Made by a program: the position numbers and the translations under genes. Below the pieces are notes generated by a model. It did no database searches and had not been told where the DNA came from. It was given only the letters and a program-made list of their open reading frames with translations. Shown here in pieces: positions 51,447 through 61,672 of a stretch of 64,000 nt of DNA. Source of the stretch: Ardenticatenia bacterium (GTDB lineage Bacteria; Chloroflexota; Anaerolineae; Ardenticatenales; Ardenticatenaceae); contig JAUZRY010000002.1 in assembly GCA_030949995.1 (NCBI GenBank), positions 1 through 64,000 on the forward strand. The letters run 5' to 3'. The first letter of the stretch is position 1. Each line of letters opens with the position of its first letter.

Positions 51447-54417
51447 ATGGTCAAGCGTTTGTCTGTACTTCTCCTGCCCCTCCTGATCTCAACCTCCATT
51501 CTCCTCCTCATGTGGGGCACGATCACCTACGCTCAGGGCACCGTGGTGGACGAGGACACGGCACTGCGCACAGAGCCCACAGGGGCTCCGGGCGCCGATC
51601 TCAACACCTCCTTCCTTATCCTTCCCCTCCCTTGGCTCGACGGGGTGCGGCCTGACGATCAACCTTTCCGGTTCGAGGCCATGCTCTCCCGAGCGGTCCA
51701 GCCCGTTTTGGAGGAGCTGGTCAGGCTTCAGGCTGAAGGGCTCATCGCTGACTTCACCCTGTTGCCGCACGAGTACGCCATCCGCGTGACCCCGGCCACG
51801 CCGGAGGGGATGCGCGCTGTGAACGAGATGAAAGGTGCCCTCGTCTTCGTGTCCTCAGCCCAAGAAGAGGGCAACAACCCGGCCTGTGCGGCCAAGGCGA
51901 TCCTCAGGGCCATGGAAGATACCCTGTGGGCCCAGCAGGCCCGGACCGCAATGGGTGAGCTGGCGCTGTTGCGCACCAAGAACGTCACGCTGACCTTGCA
52001 AATCTACGTTCGGCAGGGTTACCAGTACAGCAGCGTGAGCGGAAGCACGCTGCCCAACACGCGGGTTACCATGACGTTGAGAGGCCCAGACGGCACCGTC
52101 AAGGTGACTGAAACCACCACGAGTACAGCGAGTGGATTCTATGCCTTCAGGCCAACGTGGCAGCCGTGCGAATACACGTGGGTGGCCGTTCCAGGTGACA
52201 CCGTGGAGGTCACCGCGGCCGGCAAGACCATCAAGAGCACGGTGGCGCCGATCTCCGTCTTCGCCGATCCCACCGAGAACACCGTGAGCGGCGTGACCGC
52301 TCCCAACCGCGACATTTTCGTCGTTGTCTTCCAAACAGATGCTGTCTGCCAGGTGACGTGGAGCACGGCCACATCCACAAGTGACGGCAGCGGTACGTTC
52401 TCGACCGCCATTCCCGGCGGATTCGACCGCAGCGGTTCCGTGATCATCTGGGTAAACGATCCCAACGGCAACGCGAGAACCGAAACCGTTGTTCAACCAC
52501 CGCAGGTGAGCGTCGGATACGACGGCATGAACATCTACGGGGTCTTGCGGCCCCGCACCGGGTTCGTGGCCACGCTCAAGCGTGGGGACACCGCCATCTC
52601 CCAAGTCGGCGGGTCCACCAATAGCTTGAGCCAGTTCTGGGCCGAGTTCACTCAGACGGCCCAGACCGGCGACATCATCCAAGTGGTCGGAGGCGATGTG
52701 GTCATCACCACCACCTTCGTCTCACCGCGCGACCTCACGTTCGACCCCGACCACGACCTCATTACCGGCACCCTGGACACAGATGGTGCCGGCCGGCGCA
52801 TTCGCTTCGGCCTTACTGACAGGTTCGCCCCCTCGTGGGAAAACGGCTGTGCCGATACCACCGTGAACGCAGACGGCAGCTTTGTGCTGAACTTCGCGGC
52901 CAGCGGATACGACATGCAACCGGGTGACTCAATCTTCTGGTATAGAGTGTCCATGTACGACACCCAAGGCAACGCTCAGCAGCTCACCCGCCAGGGGGCC
53001 GTCCCGTACATCGAGGTGTATCCTGGCCAGCACACTGTCGGAGGCTACTGGCGGAAGCCAGGCCCCATTACCTTGACCTTGTGGAGCTCAGGGGGCGTGC
53101 TCAAGTCCAAGGTGAACGGTTCGGCCTCTATGTGGAACTCCTCCTTCCAAGAACAGTTCACCAGCCCCGTCGAGCCTGGCGACCGAGTGGCCGTAAGCGA
53201 CGGGGTTGTGACCATGACTCGTCTCTTCTGTGCCCACCCTGACGGCGTTGTTCGACGTAAAGGCGAAGACCATCTCGGGGGCCGCACCCACCGGTAGCTC
53301 CTTGGTCGTTCTCGTCACCTCCTCGGACGTAGGACTCAATGGGCGCACCACCACCTCCTCCATCTACACGCCCACTGTCTCGGGCAATCGGTATTCAGTG
53401 GACCTGAGTGATGAGGGGAACGTGAACTCCCAGAGCGAAGTAGACGTTTTCTTCCGGGAGCCAGGTGGCCACATCGTGAGGGCCTACAGCCACGCTCTGG
53501 ACCTCAGTGTTGAGATCGAAGAAGGCACCACCATGTTCTCCGGGTACACGCCGACGCCCGGATCTCCGGTGACCTTGACGCTGCGGCGAGGCGGCACCGT
53601 AGAGGAGACCACCACGCTCACCGCAAGTCGGGAGGGGTTCTTCGCATGGTCATTCCCCGAGCAAGTCCTTCCCGGCGACGTGATTGACATCAGGCCAGTG
53701 GGAGTGCCCTCTGACAGCGTGTCCATTCCCGACTTGACCCTCCAAGATGATCCGGTCAATAACCGGGTTACAGGCAAAGCGCCCGCTAACGGCCTATTGG
53801 AAGTCTCCTTGGGCACGTATAATCGGTACATGTGGTGGGAGTGGACTACCTTTCTCAAGGCCGATGCCAATGGCACGTACGCGGCCAACTTCGACGGCAT
53901 CATCTCCTGGTGGAAGTGCCGCGAAGCGCAGGTGGGGCAGTGTACGCGGTCGAAAGTGACCTACTACACGGACGAGGGATACACCATCTCGCGCTTAGGG
54001 GCACCACCCCCCGACGTGGGCCCCGACGCCTACGAGAATGACGACACGTTCACCTCCGCCGCGCCCTACACGGGGCTCCAGTCCCGCACCCTGCACGCGG
54101 TGACGGATACGGACTGGATCTCCTTTACCGTGGGCGCCCAAGATGTGGGCGTCACCCTGACATTGATGACGGTCAACTTGGGCCCCAACGCCAACACAAC
54201 CCTCTACCTCTACGACACGGACGGCACCACATTGTTAGCCAAGGACACTTCAGAAACGCCGAGCTCACAGATTGTGTGGAGGCCCACAGCACCCGGCACC
54301 TATTATGTAAAAATCGACCCGTACAGCAGCCGCTACACGCAACTGTGCGGGGCCACATATGACTTCTTCATCGCCCGATACCGGGTGCACCTGCCATTGG
54401 TCGCCCAGCAGAGATAG
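51447..54417 (+). CDS. Large secreted surface protein with Ig-like repeats and C-terminal PPC-like domain, frameshifted near 53232
   Basis: Signal peptide; repeated PGPITLTL/PGSPVTLTLRRGG units; PDAYENDDTFTSAAPYTGLQSRTLHAVTDTDWISFTV; C-terminus VHLPLVAQQR. Confidence 0.75.
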
Positions 54418-54685
54418 GGACCCAGCAGCAAGCAGCACGCTCACCTTCCTCGGAACGCGTTTCGGGGAGGGTGACCATCTCCCCAACATCCAGGAAACCA
54501 CACACTGTGTCCGCCTGACGCTGCTGTCGCGCAGTCACACACCATCACATCCTCAGACGAGTGTTGGCCATTGACAGCGTGAGACGGCTTGGTCTCACGA
54601 GGGCGGGAATTCTGCTCGAGGCATATCGTTGCCGGCGGGGCAACCAATGCTTTCCCGTCCCTGTGACCCTCGAGAGGAGGTCGTC

Positions 54686-55720
54686 ATGAACATCCGCCAC
54701 CCCTTGCGCTTGATGTTGCCGGCCACCACCACATCCCCCAGCGGTAAGGCTGCCCATCCTCCCCCTGCCATTGAGCGGCTACCCTCCGAGTGGATTGAAG
54801 CGATCGAACATCTTTTAGGGGAGGGAGCTGTGATGCCCTCTGTAAGGCCACATCCTGTGCTCCACCACGGGATTCCCCTCTGGCGGGTGCCTGTGCGCTG
54901 GCCGGTGCCAAACGGCACACTCACACTCCTCCTGCACGCTACCACTGATGGCTCTCCGGACTATGTCATCGCACGCCACGCAACCCGCCATCGTGTGCCC
55001 ATCATGCCCCGCCTCTACCACGTCCACCGGTGCACCGGCACACAGGTGATCTTGCTCCTCGAGGACCCCGGCGACCACGAGCTGCCCGCCGACTGGCTTC
55101 ACCACACGCGCCTGCGTGACGCCGTCGCCACATGGCTAGGACATGCAGCCGGTCAACACGTGCGCGCCCTGCGCGCGAATTCGTGGCGCAACGGGGTGAT
55201 TGTCCGGCAGCGAGTTGAACGGTGGGGCCACACCATTTGCCAAGCCGTTCGCCAAGGGGCACCATGGCTGTGCGAGCTAACGTTGGAAGCTGTGCGCTTT
55301 CTCTCCCGCCAGCACGCAGCGCTGGTGCGTCGCCTCGCCCCTCACAGCCTGTGGCTCGTACACGGTGACCTGCGGCCAGAGCACATGCGGCTCACGCCAT
55401 CGGGAGTGGTGGCCTTTCACTGGCACCGGGCCGGATACGGCCCACTACCACTGGACGTGTGGGATTTGGTGTGGCACCTGCCCGACCGCGAGGCGTGGGA
55501 AGGGATGGTGCTCTTCTCCTCGTTGTTGTCCCCTGACCTGCGCCGCAGCTTCACGCGGCCGCTCATTCAGTTGACCGGGGCCATCAAGGCGCTGGAACGG
55601 CTAGCCCGAGCTGCTCGCCTGTGGACCACCGGTGTTGGCGCCATCCGTGGCGAGGCCACGCACGAGGGAGAACGGGCAGCCCACCGCCTAGTGGCATGGG
55701 CCGAACAGCGGCCACCATGA
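54686..55720 (+). CDS. Aminoglycoside phosphotransferase-like kinase fold with degenerate catalytic residues
   Basis: LVHGDLRPEHMRLTPSGVVAFHWHRAGYGPLPLDVWDLVWHL. Confidence 0.6.
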   Translation: MNIRHPLRLMLPATTTSPSGKAAHPPPAIERLPSEWIEAIEHLLGEGAVMPSVRPHPVLHHGIPLWRVPVRWPVPNGTLTLLLHATTDGSPDYVIARHATRHRVPIMPRLYHVHRCTGTQVILLLEDPGDHELPADWLHHTRLRDAVATWLGHAAGQHVRALRANSWRNGVIVRQRVERWGHTICQAVRQGAPWLCELTLEAVRFLSRQHAALVRRLAPHSLWLVHGDLRPEHMRLTPSGVVAFHWHRAGYGPLPLDVWDLVWHLPDREAWEGMVLFSSLLSPDLRRSFTRPLIQLTGAIKALERLARAARLWTTGVGAIRGEATHEGERAAHRLVAWAEQRPP

Positions 55721-55800
55721 GGCCTTTCCCATCCATCCTGATCGGGGAACACTTGGACCTGCCGGGGTGAGACCGGCCGGGATGAACGGAGATCGGCACT

Positions 55801-55844
55801 GCGCTGCCGTGACGCGCGAGGATATCATCCCGTCACGGCAGCGC
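55801..55844. terminator. 14-bp perfect stem hairpin between convergent genes
   Basis: GCGCTGCCGTGACG-N16-CGTCACGGCAGCGC. Confidence 0.55.
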
Positions 55845-55868
55845 GGCATTGGGAGAAGCGGGCACAGT

Positions 55869-57011
55869 TCACTGCCCCTTGAAGAGTTCGCGCACAATAA
55901 TGTTGCGCTGAATTTCGCTGGTGCCCTCGTAAATCTGGAACACCTTGCAGTCACGCATGAGCTTTTCCACCGGGTACTCGCGCATATACCCGTAGCCGCC
56001 GAACACTTGGACAGCATCAGTGGTGACCTTCATGGCCATATCAGCGGCGAACGCCTTGGCAAATGAGGCGAACATGGTGTTCGGACGGCCCTGGTCAATC
56101 AGCCATGCAGCTCGCCAGGCGAGCAGGCGGGCGGCCTCAATCTGCATGGCCATGTCGGCAACCTTGTGACCGATGGCCTGGAACTTGTAAATGGGTTGTC
56201 CAAAGGCTTCTCGCTCGGCCGCGTAGGCAATCGCCTCCTCCATGGCACGCCGTGCCAAGCCCACGGCAGCAGCAGCCACGCCCGGCCGGCTGAAGTCAAA
56301 GACGCGCATGGCGATCAGAAATCCTGCCCCCTCCGGGCCGATGCGGTTCTCCTCGGGCACCACCACCTCGTTGAGGCTAATCTCGGCCGTGTCGCTGGCC
56401 CGTTGGCCCATTTTGTCGAACTTCTTGCTCACCGTGAACCCCTCACGGTCCCGCTCCACTACGAAGCAGCTCATGCCCATGTAACGCTGGGACTTGTCCG
56501 TGTAGGCGAAGACAACACAGAAATCACACACACTGGCGTTGGAGATGAACGTCTTCGTGCCGTTCAACACGTACTCGTCGCCCACCTTGCGGGCCGTTGT
56601 CTGAATGCCGGCCACATCTGAACCGGCTCCCGGTTCGGTCACGGCGTAGCCGGCCAACGCGCCGTCCACCATGGCGCCGAGCCACTTGCGCTTCTGCTCG
56701 TCACTTCCGGCCACGATGATCGGAATGGCCGCCAAGTTGTTGATCAGCAGTGAGGTGCTGATACCAGTGCATCCCCAGGCCAGCTCCTCGCCGATCAGGA
56801 TCTCATCAAAGGCGTGGAGCCCCCCACCCCCATATTCTGCGGGGATATTCGTGTTGATGAGCCCAACCTCCCGGGCCTTCTTGATGATTTCCCACGGGAA
56901 CTCCGCCGTCTCGTCGTAGTGGGCGGCCACGGGCACAATTTCGTTGGCCGCGAAGTCGTGGGCCATTTCCCGCAACATACGCTGTTCTTCCGTCAGTTCA
57001 AAGCTGATCAT
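55869..57011 (-). CDS. Acyl-CoA dehydrogenase
   Basis: YAVTEPGAGSDVAGIQTTA; MQVFGGYGYMREYPVEKLMRDCKVFQIYEGTSEIQR. Confidence 0.95.
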   Translation of the reverse strand: MISFELTEEQRMLREMAHDFAANEIVPVAAHYDETAEFPWEIIKKAREVGLINTNIPAEYGGGGLHAFDEILIGEELAWGCTGISTSLLINNLAAIPIIVAGSDEQKRKWLGAMVDGALAGYAVTEPGAGSDVAGIQTTARKVGDEYVLNGTKTFISNASVCDFCVVFAYTDKSQRYMGMSCFVVERDREGFTVSKKFDKMGQRASDTAEISLNEVVVPEENRIGPEGAGFLIAMRVFDFSRPGVAAAAVGLARRAMEEAIAYAAEREAFGQPIYKFQAIGHKVADMAMQIEAARLLAWRAAWLIDQGRPNTMFASFAKAFAADMAMKVTTDAVQVFGGYGYMREYPVEKLMRDCKVFQIYEGTSEIQRNIIVRELFKGQ

Positions 57012-57080
57012 TCCATTCCTCCCTGACTTTTGCAGAACACCCCTCTTCTTCTGCGCTGCGAATGGGGCTTCGTTGCCGGC

Positions 57081-57668
57081 TCACTTTTCCGGGCGCTCGA
57101 GCACCCCCTGCAACACCACGTTGGCAAAGATGGCGCCAATCTCCTCGGCCGAGCGGGGGCCGTCCGGGGAATACCACTGATATACCCAGTTCACCATGCC
57201 CAACAGGGCGAAGGAGACCACCCGAACGTCCACGGGGCGAAAGACGCCGCATTCCACCCCTTCCACCAGGATACGGCGCACCAGGTGATCATACTCCTGG
57301 CGGTAGGCCAAAATGCGCTCCCTGCGGGGCGGTGAGAGGGACTTCAGCTCGTGCAGGAAGACGGCCATGAAGTCGGGATAGCTGGCGATGGTGACCGTGT
57401 GTTGCTGAATCAAGCGTGCCAGCTTCTCATCGGGCGGCAGATCAGATTCCACGATGGGGCGCACGCGCTCCATCAACGTTTGGATGCCCAGTTCCATGAG
57501 CTCATACAGAAGTCCCTCTTTGCTCTCAATGTAGTGATAGAGGCTGCCGCGCAGGATGTTGAGCTCATCGGCAATATCCTGCATGGATGTGGCATGATAT
57601 CCCTTGCGGCTGAAGAGGCGCGCGGCCACCACAAGCAGTTCTTCTCGTCGGGTTGTCTCGTTTCCCAT
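57081..57668 (-). CDS. TetR-family regulator
   Basis: AARLFSRKGYHATSMQDIADELNILRGSLYHYIESKEGLLYEL. Confidence 0.92.
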   Translation of the reverse strand: MGNETTRREELLVVAARLFSRKGYHATSMQDIADELNILRGSLYHYIESKEGLLYELMELGIQTLMERVRPIVESDLPPDEKLARLIQQHTVTIASYPDFMAVFLHELKSLSPPRRERILAYRQEYDHLVRRILVEGVECGVFRPVDVRVVSFALLGMVNWVYQWYSPDGPRSAEEIGAIFANVVLQGVLERPEK

Positions 57669-57676
57669 CAAGCCCA

Positions 57677-57698
57677 CCAATCAAACGGTTGTTTGGTT
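57677..57698. promoter_or_regulatory. Candidate TetR operator CCAATCAAACGGTTGTTTGGTT
   Basis: CAAAC-GGTT-GTTTG inverted repeat 8 bp upstream of the TetR start. Confidence 0.6.
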
Positions 57699-57997
57699 CT
57701 CACGAGTGTAACACACTTCCGGCGTTCCCGCAAATCCCCTTCGGGGATCGCGCGCCCGCAAGAACGCGCCCGGACCACACCGCCACCGAAGGCGGCCTGG
57801 CCCATGGGCTCGTCAGCGTGGCGGAGGGAAAATTGGCACCCTCATGGGAGAAGAGCTTACCACAATCCACTGTGGTTGAGCACCAAGAACGCTGTCGCGC
57901 CGGCGGACGTTTGCCAGAACCAAACCTCGGTGGTACCATCTGCTGGAGACGCTGTAAGACGAAGGACGGCGTTCTTCGCCTGGAGATGGGGGAAACC

Positions 57998-58828
57998 ATG
58001 CGCGTTCTCATCACCGGCGGCGGAGGCCAGGTCGGATGTGCGCTCCAAGCCGCGCTCACTCACCACGATGTCCTTGCCCCGACTCGTACCCAACTTGATG
58101 TGACCAACTTGAAGGCGGTGTTGGACGTGGCCACGTGGTCGCCGGATGTGATCGTCCACACAGCCGCCATGACCAACGTGGACGGTTGCGAGCAACAGCC
58201 CGAGCGTGCCTACCTAGTCAACGCCTTGGGCACGCGGAATGTGGCCTTGTTGGCCCAGAAATGTGGAGCAACCCTCTGCTACGTGAGCACGGACTACGTG
58301 TTCGACGGCCAGAAGGGAGCCCCGTACTGGGAATGGGACCTTCCCAACCCGCTGAACGTCTACGGGGCCAGCAAGCTGGCCGGCGAATGGTTTGTCCAGC
58401 ACTTGCTGGATTGCTTTTACATCGCCCGCACGGCGTGGGTGTACGGTCCTGGTGGGCGTAACTTTCCCCGCAAGGTGGTTGAACTGGCGGCCCAGCGTCC
58501 TTCGCTCGGCATGGTGGTGACCGAGGCAGGCCATCCCACCTATGCGCCCCATCTGGCCCAAGCCATTGCCCGCCTGATCGAGACAGGCGCTTATGGCCTC
58601 TATCACGTAGTCAACGAAGGATGTGCCACCCGCTACGAGTTGGCCCGTGCCGTGCTCAAGGCCATCGGCCGCCCCGATTATCCGCTGGAGCCGCTGACAG
58701 CGTACCCGCGCCCGGCCAAGGTGCCGCCGCGCGTCGAACTTCACACCGTGGCCCTGAGGTCTTTGGACATTGCCCTTCCACACTGGACCGAGGGCGTCAC
58801 AGCGTGGGCCCAGGAGGAAGGCATCTGA
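57998..58828 (+). CDS. rfbD: dTDP-4-dehydrorhamnose reductase
   Basis: MRVLITGGGGQVGCAL; CYVSTDYVFDGQKGAPYWEWDLPNPLNVYGASKLAGE. Confidence 0.88.
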   Translation: MRVLITGGGGQVGCALQAALTHHDVLAPTRTQLDVTNLKAVLDVATWSPDVIVHTAAMTNVDGCEQQPERAYLVNALGTRNVALLAQKCGATLCYVSTDYVFDGQKGAPYWEWDLPNPLNVYGASKLAGEWFVQHLLDCFYIARTAWVYGPGGRNFPRKVVELAAQRPSLGMVVTEAGHPTYAPHLAQAIARLIETGAYGLYHVVNEGCATRYELARAVLKAIGRPDYPLEPLTAYPRPAKVPPRVELHTVALRSLDIALPHWTEGVTAWAQEEGI

Positions 58829-58909
58829 CATTGCTCCGGCCGGCACATTCCTCTTCTTCCCGGAGGACAACGGGGACAGACAAACAACTCCACCCACAGG
58901 AGCACACAC

Positions 58910-59635
58910 ATGCGAGTCTTGGTGGACGGTGTGGACGAGGCCATTTTCGCCCGCTTTCCCGAGTACGTGCGCGCCGTCGTGATAGCGTGGAACGTGGACA
59001 ACACTTCATCTGACCCGGAAATCGGCAAGCGGCTTTCGGAGGCCACGATGCGAGCCCAACAGATCGTGGCTCAGCAGGGGTTGACCATGCATCCTCACAT
59101 TGTGGCCTGGCGGAAGGCGTACAAGGCGTTCGGCATGTGGGATGGCCGCAGCTACTCGGCCGTGGAAGCGCTGGCCAGGCGCGCCCGTAGCGGCAAGCCC
59201 GTGCGTCGCATCAGCCCGCTGGTGGATCTCATGAACACACTTTCCCTCCTCCACTTCGTGCCCGTGGGCGGCGATGACGTGGAACAGATACAAGGCAATG
59301 TCACGCTGCGGCCGGCCACGGGTGCAGAGGTCTTCGTTCCCTTCAACAGCGAGGAGCACGTCTTTCCGCCGGCCGGGGAAGTCGTCTACGTTGACGATGC
59401 TGGACGGATCATGTGTCGCAAGTGGAATTGGCGCCAAGGTCGTTTCACGGCCATCACCCCCCAGACCAGCGTGGCCCTGTGCAACGTGGACGTTCTGCCA
59501 CCGCTCTCACGAGCAGATGGAGCCCTCTTCGCCGCCCAACTTGCGGAGTGGATCGAGGTCTTCCTGGGCGGTCAAACTGCGACGGCCCTGATCACGGCCT
59601 CAACACCCCAGGTGGAGCTCACATGTCCTCTGTGA
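58910..59635 (+). CDS. B3/B4 (phenylalanyl-tRNA synthetase-like) domain protein
   Basis: HPHIVAWRKAYKAFG..KPVRRISPLVDLMNTLSLLHFVPVGGDDVEQIQGNVTLRPATGAEVF. Confidence 0.8.
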   Translation: MRVLVDGVDEAIFARFPEYVRAVVIAWNVDNTSSDPEIGKRLSEATMRAQQIVAQQGLTMHPHIVAWRKAYKAFGMWDGRSYSAVEALARRARSGKPVRRISPLVDLMNTLSLLHFVPVGGDDVEQIQGNVTLRPATGAEVFVPFNSEEHVFPPAGEVVYVDDAGRIMCRKWNWRQGRFTAITPQTSVALCNVDVLPPLSRADGALFAAQLAEWIEVFLGGQTATALITASTPQVELTCPL

Positions 59636-60576
59636 ACCCACTCGTCAGCGTGGTCATTCCGTCTTGGAATGGACGACATCACCTGGAAACCTGCCTGCCA
59701 GCGCTCTTCCGCCAAACCTACACGCCCTTCGAAGTCATCGTGGTGGACAACGGCAGTCAGGATGGGACGCTCACGTGGCTGAGCACCAAGTGGCCCCACG
59801 TTCGCCTCGTGGCGCTGCGCCACAACTACGGCGTGGCCAGGGCCTTCAACGAAGGGCTCAAAGCTGCCCGGGGAGCACTTGTAGCCCTGCTCAACAACGA
59901 CACCGAGCCCGAGCCGGGTTGGTTGGCTGCCCTAGTCGCTGCCCTCCAGCGCCACAGCGGCGCGGGCATGGTTGCCTGTAAAATTCGTGTCTGGGACGAC
60001 CGCGTCCGCCTGCACGCCGCCGGTGACTTCTACACCCTGAGCGGGCGTCCGGGCAATCGGGGCGTCTGGGAAGTAGATCGAGGCCAGTACGATCAGGAGG
60101 AAGATGTCTTCGGCCCGTGCGGCGCGGCTGCCCTGTACCGGCGGGAGCTCTTCGACGATATTGGCCTCTTCGACGAACGCTTCGGCTCGTATCTCGAAGA
60201 TGTGGACGTAGCCTGGCGGGCACAGCGAGCCGGGTGGCGTTGTGTGTACACGCCACAGGCTATCGTGTACCACAAGGTGAGTGCCACCGGAGGCGGGCCA
60301 CTGGCTAGCTTCTACACCGGGCGCAATTGGCTCTACGTCCTGGCCAAGGATTATCCCTACGCCCTCTGGCGACGCCACTGGCGCACCATCGTGCGCGAAC
60401 AGTGGCGCGTGACCACGGACGCCCTGCGCGCCTGGCGGGGTGAGGCGGCCCGCGCGCGCCTCAAAGGGCAACTGGCCGGCTTCCTGGGCATGCCCCGCAT
60501 GGCGTGGGCCCATCGCCATGTGTCGGCTCAGACTCGCGTGGACGCCGACACGCTCGAGCGCCTGTTGCGGGCATGA
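59623..60576 (+). CDS. Family 2 glycosyltransferase (rhamnosyltransferase-like)
   Basis: VSVVIPSWNGRHHLETCLPALFRQTYTPFEVIVVDNGSQDGT; LLNNDTEPEPGWL. Confidence 0.92.
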   Translation: MSSVNPLVSVVIPSWNGRHHLETCLPALFRQTYTPFEVIVVDNGSQDGTLTWLSTKWPHVRLVALRHNYGVARAFNEGLKAARGALVALLNNDTEPEPGWLAALVAALQRHSGAGMVACKIRVWDDRVRLHAAGDFYTLSGRPGNRGVWEVDRGQYDQEEDVFGPCGAAALYRRELFDDIGLFDERFGSYLEDVDVAWRAQRAGWRCVYTPQAIVYHKVSATGGGPLASFYTGRNWLYVLAKDYPYALWRRHWRTIVREQWRVTTDALRAWRGEAARARLKGQLAGFLGMPRMAWAHRHVSAQTRVDADTLERLLRA

Positions 60577-60681
60577 ACCGAATCTCCCCCCTTGTCCTCC
60601 TCACTCAATTCGCAGCACACGACCACGCTGTTTGTCAAACGGAGAAGCGGCCGAGCACGCCGCAACACTGCACCCCAGTGG

Positions 60682-60710
60682 TTGACCGAACCCTCAAAAG
60701 GGGGTATCAT
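60682..60710 (+). promoter_or_regulatory. Promoter TTGACC-N17-TATCAT
   Basis: Hexamers with 17-bp spacing upstream of the GT2 gene. Confidence 0.6.
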
Positions 60711-60772
60711 AGACCGCGTCAGCCAGGAGCACAGGCTGGCGTGCGCGGAAATCCCCGGCAAGGAGGTCTCCG

Positions 60773-61593
60773 ATTTCCGAACAGCGACCGTTTCTCTCAG
60801 TCGTCATACCCGCCTACAACGAGGAACGACGGCTGCCCGATAACCTGCGGCACATTCTGGCCTACCTAGACCGTCAGCCCTACACGGCCGAAGTGATCGT
60901 CGTGGACGACGGCTCGACGGATGCCACGGTTGAGAGTGTGCGGGCAGTTGCTGAAGGCGATCCCAGGGTGCGCATCATCGAGAACCCCCATTTCGGCAAG
61001 GGGTACACGGTCCGCACGGGCATGTTGGCCGCTCAAGGGAAGATCGCCCTCTTCACGGACGCCGACCTCTCCACCCCCATTGAAGAAATCGAGCGGTTGT
61101 TGCCCTACTTCGAGCAGGGATATGATCTCGTGATAGGCTCCCGTGAGGGGGGAGGCCAAAACCAGCGCATCGGCGAACCCTTCTACCGCCACCTCATGGG
61201 CCGAGTCTTAACATGATTGTGCAGCTCGTGGCCGTGCGGGGCGTACAGGACACCCAATGTGGCTTCAAGGCCATGCGGCGTGAGGTCGCCCACGATCTCT
61301 TCGCCCGCCTGCGCCTCCACGCCGGCCGTAGCAAACCCGTCCGGGGGAGCATGGTAACTGCCTTTGACGTGGAGCTGCTCTTCTTGGCCTTGAAGCGGGG
61401 GTATCGCATTAAAGAGGTGCCCGTCGAGTGGCACTACAGCAATGAGAGCAAAGTGAATCCTCTCAAAGATTCCTGGCGCAACTTGCGGGACGTGTTGCTC
61501 GTCCGGTGGAACGACTTGTTAGGGCGCTACGACGAGGAGGAACACACCGTCACCGAGGCCCACAAAAGGCCGGTCTCGCCCTCAAACGAGTGA
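60773..61593 (+). CDS. Dolichyl-phosphate glucosyltransferase-like GT2, frameshifted near 61208; apparent ATT start
   Basis: LSVVIPAYNEERRLPDNL; VIVVDDGSTDATVE; LFTDADLSTPIEEIERLL; QDTQCGFKAMRR. Confidence 0.85.
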
Positions 61594-61608
61594 AACCAAG
61601 GGAATGCA

Positions 61609-61640
61609 CAACAGGCGCACCTCAATAGGTGCGCCTGTTG
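61609..61640. terminator. Bidirectional terminator hairpin, 14-bp perfect stem
   Basis: CAACAGGCGCACCT-CAAT-AGGTGCGCCTGTTG between convergent genes. Confidence 0.8.
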
Positions 61641-61672
61641 ATTTCTGCCCCTCAGGTCCTGTCTCCTCAAGA

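Noticed and set aside
467-61593. Programmed ribosomal frameshifting across many genes
   Set aside because: Many unrelated housekeeping genes are affected, both indel signs are needed, and several sites are plain homopolymers; sequencing error is simpler
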